Shown here one piece after another: positions 33,961 to 41,475 of a stretch of DNA of 64,000 nt. The DNA lies in the NCBI GenBank assembly GCA_001790515.1, contig MGCS01000013.1, positions 62,001-126,000 on the forward strand, read 5' to 3'. The stretch is from Candidatus Saccharibacteria bacterium RIFCSPHIGHO2_12_FULL_44_22 (lineage in GTDB: Bacteria; Patescibacteriota; Saccharimonadia; Saccharimonadales; Saccharimonadaceae). The translations under genes were made by a program, and so were the position numbers. Each line of letters begins with the position of its first letter. Position 1 is the stretch's first letter. The notes under the pieces are model-generated. The model worked only from the letters and a program-made list of their open reading frames with translations. It did not search any database and was not told where the DNA came from.

Positions 33961-36477
33961 CTAAAGCTCTAGCAAAGCCTTCTGCACCGCATCCTTATCT
34001 CGTTCGATCAACTCAACTCGTCCCTCGATCTCTTTGATGCCAACCGTAATAGCTCGTGTCAGCGCGGGGATTTCGAGCATTGGATCGAAGAACTCATGAT
34101 ACTCTTCTAGTTGCTTACGTGTCACAAGTGCGCTAGCGCTATAGCGTGGATAATCATCGTATGATTTGTCGCCGCCGAATGTCTGAATGATCCAGTCCCA
34201 GTTGCCACGGATCCATTGCCATGCTGCTTTGCGGCTTTCGCGACCGCGAATTAGGTAGACAAACCAGCGCGCCGCGTCTTGAGGACGAACGGTTTGCGGA
34301 TCTTTGATTGCATTAAGGAGCTCGGTAATTTTTTCAGGCACGCGTGTGCTTGTAATACCGACACAAATATCTTGTCGTAATTCACCAGATTGTGACTGTC
34401 GATAGGCTGTTAGCAGCTCATCAACGACCGTTCCGTCACCATAACGCGCAACAGAACTAATGATCAGCGGCCGTAGCTCTGGATCCAGTTCTTCAAGTGG
34501 TACGGTCGTATAATATTCGAGTGCTTTGGCAATCGCATCTTCATCTTGTGCGTACAGTTTCATGCTGATCATCGTACTGCGAAGCTTTGTATCTTCTTCG
34601 CTTTCGCCTTCGATCGGTTCCCAGCCAAGTCGCTGATATTGCTCATCAGCTAAACGTCCCGACAATGTGCGGAGTTTATCTTCGGCTTCTTTGTTGTCTT
34701 CGACAAACTTTCGCAGTTCACCTGCAGCCATAGCAACGATGTTCCAGACCGGTTCGCTCGTTTCGTTTCGATAGGCGCTAATCAGTGGTAGCAGCATGTT
34801 GCTTGTCATGACGCCACCACGTGCGAGTAGTGTTGCTTCGTCGAGTAGCTGGACGCGATCGACAGGCGATAGCTGTCCGTTGACAAGTTGTGCAATGATG
34901 TCTTTTAGGAGATCTGCGTCGTAATGAGTGATGAAATGGGCGGTGTCACCAGCGTTTAATCGGACTGATGATTCAGAAGTGTAGGTAATGGACGGCTCTG
35001 TAAGTAATTCTGGGGCAGTGGCATCACTGGCGTTTAAAGGGATCGGCCAAACTTTATTGGACGGTTCGTGCGGACCGACAAAGAACTGCTCTTGCGACAA
35101 GGTAACCTGGTCGTCTTGTTTTTCGGCTCGCACGACAGGATAGCCGGATTGTGAAATCCAGGTGTTCATAATACCAGCAACGTCTTTGCCACTAGCTGCG
35201 CCTAGTTCTGTCCACAAATCGTCGCCGACGGTGTTTTTGTAGGCATGTTTTTGGAAATATGATTTCAGGCCTGTTTGGAATGCATCGTTTCCGATGAATG
35301 TCTGGATCATGCGCAGCAAACGTGCACCCTTTGCATAAACAATCGCACCATCAAATAGCGTACTGATCTCGTCTGGATGGTTCACGTCTACTTGAACAGC
35401 CTGGACACCATCAAGCGCGTCACGTCGCAGCGCCATAATACTTTCGTTCGTCGCAAAATCAAGCCAGATGTTCCATTCTGGATGAAGCGCATCGATAGCC
35501 AGGTATTCCATCAGTGTCGCAAAACTTTCGTTCAGCCATAGGTCATTCCACCACTGCATCGTAACGAGGTTGCCGAACCACTGATGCGCGAGTTCGTGAG
35601 CAATGACGGTCGCGATATATTGCCGACTACTGATGCTGGTGGTCGCAGGATCAGCCAGTAGCGCGATCTCGCGGTAGGTAATCAGCCCCCAGTTTTCCAT
35701 TGCGCCACTGCTAAAATCTGGCAGCGCAACATGATCGGACTTTGGTAACGGGTAAGGTGTGCCAAAATAGTCATTGTAGAATTCGATCGATCGCACGGCA
35801 ATATCGAGTGCAAAATCAAGGCTAGCTGCGGGCTGTGCAGGTGTTGCCCAGACATTCACTTCGACACCGTCTTTGGTTTTGGCGGTTTTGCTTTGCAATT
35901 CACCGACGACAAACGCCAGTAGGTAGGTACTCATACGTGGTGTTGTGTCGAATTTTGTAATAAGGTTGCGGCCGTCAGCGTCCTGGTAGTTGATTGGCAT
36001 GTTGCCTAGTACTGACACTGCATCTGGTGTGGTAAGCGTAACGTCAAAAGTGGCTTTTGCGGCGGGTTCGTCGATACATGGAAATACCTCGCGTGCATGG
36101 TGACTTTCGAACTGGGTCGCAATCAGTTCTTTGCGCGTACCGGCATGCTCGTAATAGCAAGGGTACATACCGTGCATAGCGTCGGTGATTTTACCGTTAA
36201 AGCTGACCACGGCGATGTGATCGCCTGGTTGCAAACCTTCTTTAGTGATAGTCATTTCATCGTTTTCGCCAGTTGTGAAGTTTGCTGCTTGTCCATCGAC
36301 GACGACAGAATCAATTGATAGGTCTTTGGCATGAAGTGAGATACCTGATGCGATGTCGGTCATAGTGCCGTGAATCGTCACGATGCCATGAAATGACCGA
36401 TCTTGCTGATTGATATCAAGGGATAGTTCGTAATGGTTTGGAACAAATTGGTCAATTAATCGTGAAACTGTATGCAT
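33961..36477 (-). CDS. pepN: M1-family zinc aminopeptidase
   Basis: 838 residues from ATG 36477. Removes N-terminal amino acids from peptides. GAMEN exopeptidase motif at 259-263 (GAMENWGL), zinc ligands His294 and His298 (HELAHQW) with catalytic Glu295, and Glu317 (NLWLNESFAT) as third ligand. The C-terminal half is the ERAP1/PepN-like helical domain. No signal peptide, so cytoplasmic, fitting peptide scavenging. A 46-residue upstream extension is open but lies across the -10 box (TATAAT, 36485-36490 minus) which ends 7 nt before ATG 36477, so I exclude it. Confidence 0.95.
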   Translation of the reverse strand: MHTVSRLIDQFVPNHYELSLDINQQDRSFHGIVTIHGTMTDIASGISLHAKDLSIDSVVVDGQAANFTTGENDEMTITKEGLQPGDHIAVVSFNGKITDAMHGMYPCYYEHAGTRKELIATQFESHHAREVFPCIDEPAAKATFDVTLTTPDAVSVLGNMPINYQDADGRNLITKFDTTPRMSTYLLAFVVGELQSKTAKTKDGVEVNVWATPAQPAASLDFALDIAVRSIEFYNDYFGTPYPLPKSDHVALPDFSSGAMENWGLITYREIALLADPATTSISSRQYIATVIAHELAHQWFGNLVTMQWWNDLWLNESFATLMEYLAIDALHPEWNIWLDFATNESIMALRRDALDGVQAVQVDVNHPDEISTLFDGAIVYAKGARLLRMIQTFIGNDAFQTGLKSYFQKHAYKNTVGDDLWTELGAASGKDVAGIMNTWISQSGYPVVRAEKQDDQVTLSQEQFFVGPHEPSNKVWPIPLNASDATAPELLTEPSITYTSESSVRLNAGDTAHFITHYDADLLKDIIAQLVNGQLSPVDRVQLLDEATLLARGGVMTSNMLLPLISAYRNETSEPVWNIVAMAAGELRKFVEDNKEAEDKLRTLSGRLADEQYQRLGWEPIEGESEEDTKLRSTMISMKLYAQDEDAIAKALEYYTTVPLEELDPELRPLIISSVARYGDGTVVDELLTAYRQSQSGELRQDICVGITSTRVPEKITELLNAIKDPQTVRPQDAARWFVYLIRGRESRKAAWQWIRGNWDWIIQTFGGDKSYDDYPRYSASALVTRKQLEEYHEFFDPMLEIPALTRAITVGIKEIEGRVELIERDKDAVQKALLEL

Positions 36478-36496
36478 ATATACTATTATACAGGAT
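36478..36496. promoter_or_regulatory. 19-bp divergent promoter with a shared -10
   Basis: The start codons of pepN (minus, 36477) and the nuclease gene (plus, 36497) are 19 bp apart. The stretch TATTATA (36484-36490) reads TATAAT on the minus strand (36490-36485) and TATTAT on the plus strand (36484-36489). Each hexamer ends 7 nt from its start codon. Confidence 0.65.
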
Positions 36497-37195
36497 ATGG
36501 GTAACGCTTTTCGGGTTCGTCGGGTAATTGTTGGGTTAGCATCGCTTATATGTCTGGCAACTATTGTCACGCAGTCGCCTGATTCGTGGCAGCCGACTCT
36601 CCCTACTACCTCCACATCGTCAGAGGTGGCAACGGGTCAGGCGTCTGAAGAACTAGCGCAGCTACCAACCAAAGGTCGTGCACCAAAAACTGGCTATACA
36701 AGGGCGCAATTTGGCGATGGCTGGGCGATGAAGCTGGGGTGCGACATGCGAAACATCATCTTGAACCGTGACATGCGGGATGTTGTAATGGGCGATGGCT
36801 GTAAAGTTGTGTCTGGCCTATTCAGTGATCCGTATACGGGCAGTACTATTCAATTTACACGAGGAGCCAGTACGAGTGCTGATGTGCAGATTGATCATGT
36901 CGTGGCGCTCAGTAACGCATGGCAGACGGGTGCGCAGCAGCTAACTCCACAGCAGCGCATAGAACTTGCCAATGACCCGTTAAATCTATTAGCATCAGAC
37001 GGCAAAGCAAATCAAGAAAAATCAGATGGCGATGCGGCGACATGGCTGCCATCGAACAAAGCGTTTCGCTGTCAATATGTTGCGCGGCAAATCGCCGTCA
37101 AACGAAAGTATACGTTATGGGTAACAACGGCGGAGCGTGATGTGATGAATGCGGTTTTGGCGAAGTGTTCAGGGCAATTGTTACCAAAAGAATGA
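36497..37195 (+). CDS. Secreted HNH-type nuclease (DUF1524-like)
   Basis: 232 residues. An N-terminal signal-anchor/signal peptide (about 7-27) and a Ser/Thr linker precede the catalytic domain. Asp133-His134 (QIDHVVALSNAW), then NDPLNLL (Asn163) and ANQEKSDGDAATWLP (Asn172, Lys175) form the DUF1524/HNH signature found in GmrSD-like C-terminal domains and in secreted nucleases. Cysteines at 82, 102, 192 and 225 could form disulphides outside the cell. Likely digests external DNA for nucleotide scavenging. Shares a promoter region with pepN. Confidence 0.82.
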   Translation: MGNAFRVRRVIVGLASLICLATIVTQSPDSWQPTLPTTSTSSEVATGQASEELAQLPTKGRAPKTGYTRAQFGDGWAMKLGCDMRNIILNRDMRDVVMGDGCKVVSGLFSDPYTGSTIQFTRGASTSADVQIDHVVALSNAWQTGAQQLTPQQRIELANDPLNLLASDGKANQEKSDGDAATWLPSNKAFRCQYVARQIAVKRKYTLWVTTAERDVMNAVLAKCSGQLLPKE

Positions 37196-37254
37196 TAACG
37201 GCCAGTATTTTATTGTAGCGCGACTATCTGCTTCTAGCCATTACCGCAATCATG

Positions 37255-37260
37255 TATACT
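37255..37260 (+). promoter_or_regulatory. -10 box of the tail-fibre-like gene
   Basis: TATACT, with a leader of about 64 nt and no strong SD (AGAGGA at about 37310). Confidence 0.5.
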
Positions 37261-37330
37261 GAAGGCAAGTTACTATGTACCAAATTAATAAATATGCAGA
37301 CTCGAGAGGATTCAAGGGTTCAAACACATC

Positions 37331-39463
37331 ATGGCACGCTTACCACAACCAGGAGGAGATGCAGGGAATTGGGGAGATATTCTTAATGGCTATCTCAATC
37401 AATCTCACAACGCAGACGGGACGCTCAAAGATAACTCAGTAGGTTCGACACAACTTCAAGACAATTCCGTTACGGCAATAACGCTCGCGCCAAATAGCGT
37501 CACTAGTACCGCCCTTGCAGCTGATTCAGTTTCAAAGAGTCAACTTCAGTCAGTATTGAGGACTGAGATAGACGACAAGCTCACTCGAGCTGTTGCTGAC
37601 AATACTTATGCATCCATAGACGTAGTCGGTTCGGGTATCTCGCTGCAGGTCGATGATGCTATCGGCGAATACAGCTGGAACTTTCCTGCTGCCAGCTACC
37701 GGGCTGATCCGTCGCCGCGTACACTTTTCGGTGCAACCTCATCAACGGGCGAGATTCTGTACTGTCACCTCGATCACAGCACCGGCAAGGTTCGCCGCCA
37801 AGTCATCGGAACAAGTATTGTGGACGATCACCACGTCCCAGCGATCTCTGCGCCTGTTGGCGGCGCAATGTTGGCATCGTGGACTGATCACAATATCAAC
37901 AATAACGTGTGGTTTCGTGTTGGTGACGCATCGGGCGACCCTGATACCTTCGGCCCCTTACGGTCGTACAACGCGGGCGGACTTGCTTCCTATCAGGCAT
38001 TAATCCGTAACCCCGCTAACCTCAATGAGGTATGGATGCTATGCCGCACTTGGCCTACGTCCTCTCCGTACAATTGGATTATTGTCAAGGGTACTATCAA
38101 CCCTGCCACGAACGACATCGCTTGGGGGACTCGACGTAAACTCATCGAATTTGCAACAGGCGATCAGGGGTATATTATGATCTCCCTCGCCACCCTGTCC
38201 GGAAACTACGGCATTCGGTTTGCGGTCACTGGAAACCCCATCAATGGCACTTTGCATACTGTGTACTATGCGTCGATTGATCTTGTCACAGGCGCAGTTA
38301 GTTCCCCCGGTAAGACGCTGACTCACAATGTCATAGACGGAACCTTGTTGCCATTGACTCCGGGTGATCTCGATGTCGCATTTACTCCTCCAGTTGGGCA
38401 TACGACACGTTTGTTTGCTGTCCGGGGTGACAATGCCGACCCCGCCGTGGCGATTGCAACGTGGAACCCTGCCTCGTCTGTATCTCCTACGAACTATTAT
38501 CACTGCGCTCGCAGCGCGGCAGCTGAACCCGGCATGCGCCTAGCGTCGACTACATCGTATGTCTCAACCCCGGTAAGCTCTGCTATGAATGTTATGACCT
38601 TGTCTGTGCGTCTCAAGCTTAAACTCGATGCTACGAATATTTCGCAGAACCTCGTACGTAGGTTCGTTACTGTGGGCGACCAGCGGGCGTGGCAATTATC
38701 GCTGACCGCCGGTGGTGCAATCCGATTCCAGTGGTTCCCTACGGGCACATCGACTGCGCTTACTCAGGATTCGGCTCCGCATGGATTTGTGGCTGATACT
38801 GAGTATTACCTGCGTGTCGACTTTGATCCCGCAACTAGATCGACGTCGTTTTATACATCAACTGACGATGGCATGACATGGACACAGTTGGGTGTCACGA
38901 CAACTGGCGTAGCGACCGTTCTCTTTCACGGCACCGCACCGCTAGAGATCGGGTCTGTTACTAACGCAGCTCGTGGCACCGTCAAGAAGATGGTGATGCA
39001 GACTATTGCAGGGGCGATCGTCGCCTCGCAAGACTTCACTAGCCCAGTGCTATGGGCGAACGGTGATGGGGCAGGTGCAACATCGACAGACTCGCAAGGA
39101 AACGTGTGGACGCTGGCCGGGAGTGCTGGAGTCAGTATTGACGGCTGGCAGAATCAGGCGCTCGGCGAGGCAGGGCAAGCGTTCAGTATGCAGTCTGGTT
39201 CGCGTTATGTCGGCGGCATAGCATACCCGACCCCTGCTAAGGGTGATTTGCTGTACGTGTGTCGTCAACTTGTCGGCACTTCGACATTAGAGAAGGCATC
39301 GAAGGCTTCTGGTGTGTGGGTGTACCGAAAGCTGGACGAATCCGAGAGTGTGCTCGCTCGGCCTATGTCGATCCTTGATCAGGGTCCGCTCGAAACCCTC
39401 TATTCGGTAATCACAGATTATACTAGTTTTCAGGACTTCGAATCGAACTATAGGGGCATCTGA
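37331..39463 (+). CDS. Phage tail-fibre-like/adhesin-like protein
   Basis: 710 residues. The N-terminus MARLPQPGGDAGNWGDILNG is a motif I associate with actinophage tail proteins and with TM7 surface or tail-like proteins. It is followed by a repetitive stalk (DNSVGSTQL, DNSVTAITL, NSVTSTAL, DSVSKSQL; period 9-11), a propeller-like region with repeated aromatic/Asp blocks (about 100-400), and a LamG/concanavalin-like domain (about 420-600: LSVRLKLKLD, YYLRVDFDPATRSTSFYTSTDDG). No signal peptide or TM. No capsid, terminase or integrase genes lie nearby, so it is an isolated gene. Base composition is a little higher in G+C than the genes downstream. Confidence 0.65.
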   Translation: MARLPQPGGDAGNWGDILNGYLNQSHNADGTLKDNSVGSTQLQDNSVTAITLAPNSVTSTALAADSVSKSQLQSVLRTEIDDKLTRAVADNTYASIDVVGSGISLQVDDAIGEYSWNFPAASYRADPSPRTLFGATSSTGEILYCHLDHSTGKVRRQVIGTSIVDDHHVPAISAPVGGAMLASWTDHNINNNVWFRVGDASGDPDTFGPLRSYNAGGLASYQALIRNPANLNEVWMLCRTWPTSSPYNWIIVKGTINPATNDIAWGTRRKLIEFATGDQGYIMISLATLSGNYGIRFAVTGNPINGTLHTVYYASIDLVTGAVSSPGKTLTHNVIDGTLLPLTPGDLDVAFTPPVGHTTRLFAVRGDNADPAVAIATWNPASSVSPTNYYHCARSAAAEPGMRLASTTSYVSTPVSSAMNVMTLSVRLKLKLDATNISQNLVRRFVTVGDQRAWQLSLTAGGAIRFQWFPTGTSTALTQDSAPHGFVADTEYYLRVDFDPATRSTSFYTSTDDGMTWTQLGVTTTGVATVLFHGTAPLEIGSVTNAARGTVKKMVMQTIAGAIVASQDFTSPVLWANGDGAGATSTDSQGNVWTLAGSAGVSIDGWQNQALGEAGQAFSMQSGSRYVGGIAYPTPAKGDLLYVCRQLVGTSTLEKASKASGVWVYRKLDESESVLARPMSILDQGPLETLYSVITDYTSFQDFESNYRGI

Positions 39464-39608
39464 CTCGGATATAAGGTGATGATTTATAGATTTATCCTTG
39501 AAGAATGTTAATTTTTACCAGTCCGAATATAAACGAAAATGTATACGAACTTAATCTTCAAAACTCTTACTAAAATAGGTATTTGACTTTTATGGGGTGA
39601 TCTAGTGG
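39464..39608. other. Gap after the tail-fibre-like gene
   Basis: 145 bp of A+T-rich sequence between the tail-fibre-like gene and the convergent J-domain gene. I see no convincing terminator, promoter or ORF. Confidence 0.4.
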
Positions 39609-40046
39609 TCAGTATTGTCCATTGATGCGCCTGTTGACAGTGTTAATCTTGTTTCGATGTCGACGAACTTCTGCAGATTCTTTAACTCGATGAAATAATG
39701 ATCGCTTTGGTTTTTGTGCAGCCATACGATCAAGTTTTTGAATGTATACGACTTCTTCGGGGGTAAACCCGTCGAATAGGCTATCATCTGTCGAAGTTGA
39801 ATATGCGGCATTCGATGTCGCATTGACTGCCGCTGCTGTAGAATGCTGTACAGTGTCATGCTCAACTGAGGCGTCTGCACGCTTCATCAGTTCATCGCGA
39901 GCTTCTTTGATACGTGCGAATGCTTCGGCTGCTTCTGGTGAATCGCTGTGATCTGGGTGTGTTTCTAAGGCAGCTTTGCGAAAAGCTTGCTGAATCTCTT
40001 CTTTTGGCGCGTTCGCTGACACGCCAAGAATCTGATTATGGTTCAT
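39609..40046 (-). CDS. J-domain protein
   Basis: 145 residues. An N-terminal J domain (1-57) carries the HPD tripeptide at 30-32 that stimulates Hsp70 ATPase. The remainder has a Ser/Thr-rich linker and a basic tail (KPKRSLFHRVKESAEVRRHRNK), with no Gly/Phe or zinc-finger region, so it is a DnaJ-like co-chaperone of specialised type. The -10 TATAAT lies 6 nt upstream, so leaderless. Confidence 0.85.
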   Translation of the reverse strand: MNHNQILGVSANAPKEEIQQAFRKAALETHPDHSDSPEAAEAFARIKEARDELMKRADASVEHDTVQHSTAAAVNATSNAAYSTSTDDSLFDGFTPEEVVYIQKLDRMAAQKPKRSLFHRVKESAEVRRHRNKINTVNRRINGQY

Positions 40047-40052
40047 ACTACT

Positions 40053-40058
40053 ATTATA
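40053..40058 (-). promoter_or_regulatory. -10 box of the J-domain gene
   Basis: Minus-strand TATAAT, 6 nt from the ATG. Confidence 0.65.
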
Positions 40059-40116
40059 TACTAAAATGCTTATGATTGCAATATTAACGGCGGACGTTGT
40101 CGTTGATTAAATAGCG

Positions 40117-40125
40117 TGCTATAAT
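40117..40125 (+). promoter_or_regulatory. Extended -10 of nusA
   Basis: TGC-TATAAT (40120-40125), giving a leader of about 55 nt. Confidence 0.7.
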
Positions 40126-40142
40126 AGTGATAGTACAGTATT

Positions 40143-40166
40143 CCGGCCAACAGGTCGGATTTTTTC
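40143..40166 (+). terminator. Attenuator-like hairpin in the nusA leader
   Basis: CCGGCC (40143-40148), loop AACA, GGTCGG (40153-40158) with one G-U pair, then ATTTTTT. It has the form of a short intrinsic terminator between promoter and SD (AAAGGA). Confidence 0.6.
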
Positions 40167-40187
40167 ATAAAGAAAGGATCTAAACAT

Positions 40188-41312
40188 ATGGATGATATTA
40201 ATGTAAAACAGCTAACCCTAGCTGTGCGAACCATCGCCGAAGAAAAGAATTTACCAGAAGAGGTAGTATTAAGTGTCATCGAACAGGCTATTGCTGCTGC
40301 ATGGCGCCGTGACAACGGTGAGCGCGATCAAGAAGTGCGCGCAGAACTAAACACGGTAGACGGAACAGCAAACGTGTTTGTATCACGCGAAGTTGTAGAG
40401 CTCGTCGGGAGTGATACTGTCGAAGTGAGCCTAGAGGACGCTAAAAAGGTAAAAGCGGATGCCGTACTTGGTGACTTTATCGAAGAAAAATACGAAGTAA
40501 CAAGCTTCGGTCGTGTTGCGGCTCAGACAGCAAAGCAGGTTGTCTTGCAACGACTACGTGAAGCGGAGCGCGAAGTCGTGCTAGCTGAATATGAAGACAA
40601 AATCGGGACGGTTGTCACTGGTACTGTTCAGCGTGTCGAACCTCGCGTTGTACGTGTCGAACTCGGTAAAGCAACAGGAATTATCCCACAAAGCGAACAA
40701 ATCCAGGGTGAATTCTATAGCATTGGTAGTCGCATCAAGGTATTTATCAAGGATATTGAGCGCGACAATCGTGGCCCACAGCTAATTCTTAGTCGTGGAA
40801 ACGAAGCGTTTGTTGACTATCTTTTCCGTCAGGAAGTTCCAGAAATGGAAACTGGCGCCGTAGAGATCAAAGCAATCGCACGTGAAGCTGGACGTCGCAC
40901 GAAACTAGCAGTCAATAGTACTGTATCTGGTGTTGATCCAGTTGGTACGTTTGTCGGTGGCCACGGTACTCGCGTTCAGGCTGTCATGAATGAAATCGGT
41001 GATCAAGAAAAAGTCGACATCATTACTTTCGACGAAAACAGCGAACAGTTTATCCGTAACGCGCTGAGTCCAGCTGAAGTGGTAAAAGTAGAGATCGACG
41101 AGAAGGAAAAGCGTGCGCGTGTATTCGTTGCCGAAGACCAGCAATCGATTGCGATTGGTCGTGGCGGGCAGAATGTACGCCTGGCTAGTCGTTTGACTGG
41201 ATACGAACTGGATATCGAAACAGCAGTTCCAGAAAAGCCAGCAGCAGCTGCGCCTAAAAAGAACATCGAAGACAGTTTGCTAAATGCGGTTGAGGAATCA
41301 ACAGAAGAGTAG
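40188..41312 (+). CDS. nusA: Transcription termination/antitermination factor NusA
   Basis: 374 residues. N-terminal RNA polymerase-binding domain (1-125), S1 domain (about 135-200; GTVVTGTVQRVEP) and two KH domains (GGHGTRVQAVM and IGRGGQNVRLASRLTG). The C-terminal acidic repeats of E. coli NusA are absent, as in many small genomes. NusA modulates pausing and termination. Its own leader has a terminator-like hairpin, and its end is followed by the CIRCE/terminator. RbfA or IF2 genes are not adjacent, unlike in many bacteria. Confidence 0.95.
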   Translation: MDDINVKQLTLAVRTIAEEKNLPEEVVLSVIEQAIAAAWRRDNGERDQEVRAELNTVDGTANVFVSREVVELVGSDTVEVSLEDAKKVKADAVLGDFIEEKYEVTSFGRVAAQTAKQVVLQRLREAEREVVLAEYEDKIGTVVTGTVQRVEPRVVRVELGKATGIIPQSEQIQGEFYSIGSRIKVFIKDIERDNRGPQLILSRGNEAFVDYLFRQEVPEMETGAVEIKAIAREAGRRTKLAVNSTVSGVDPVGTFVGGHGTRVQAVMNEIGDQEKVDIITFDENSEQFIRNALSPAEVVKVEIDEKEKRARVFVAEDQQSIAIGRGGQNVRLASRLTGYELDIETAVPEKPAAAAPKKNIEDSLLNAVEESTEE

Positions 41313-41367
41313 GCTGTTGAACGCGACGCCCGGTACGGCGGTATTAATAGTTGCCTACAGAATAATA

Positions 41368-41407
41368 TTAGCACTCGCTTGACGTGAGTGCTAATATTTT
41401 TTATACT
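41368..41407 (+). promoter_or_regulatory. CIRCE operator and sigma70 promoter of clpC
   Basis: TTAGCACTC-N9-GAGTGCTAA at 41368-41394, a perfect match to the HrcA-binding CIRCE consensus. TTGACG (41379-41384) inside the CIRCE loop, a 17-nt spacer and TATACT (41402-41407) form a near-consensus promoter, so HrcA would block the -35. The palindrome followed by TATTTTTT could also terminate nusA transcripts. Confidence 0.9.
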
Positions 41408-41475
41408 TAGTATAGTAACCGTTTAAAGTCGCAAATATGCTTGCGTCTAAGTAAGAGAGGATTGATAATAGGTAT

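Noticed and set aside
36478-36615. 46-residue N-terminal extension of pepN
   Set aside because: It would cross the -10 box and overlap the nuclease gene; residues are not M1-like.
37331-39463. Prophage
   Set aside because: Only one tail-like gene; no integrase, terminase, capsid or lysis genes on either side.
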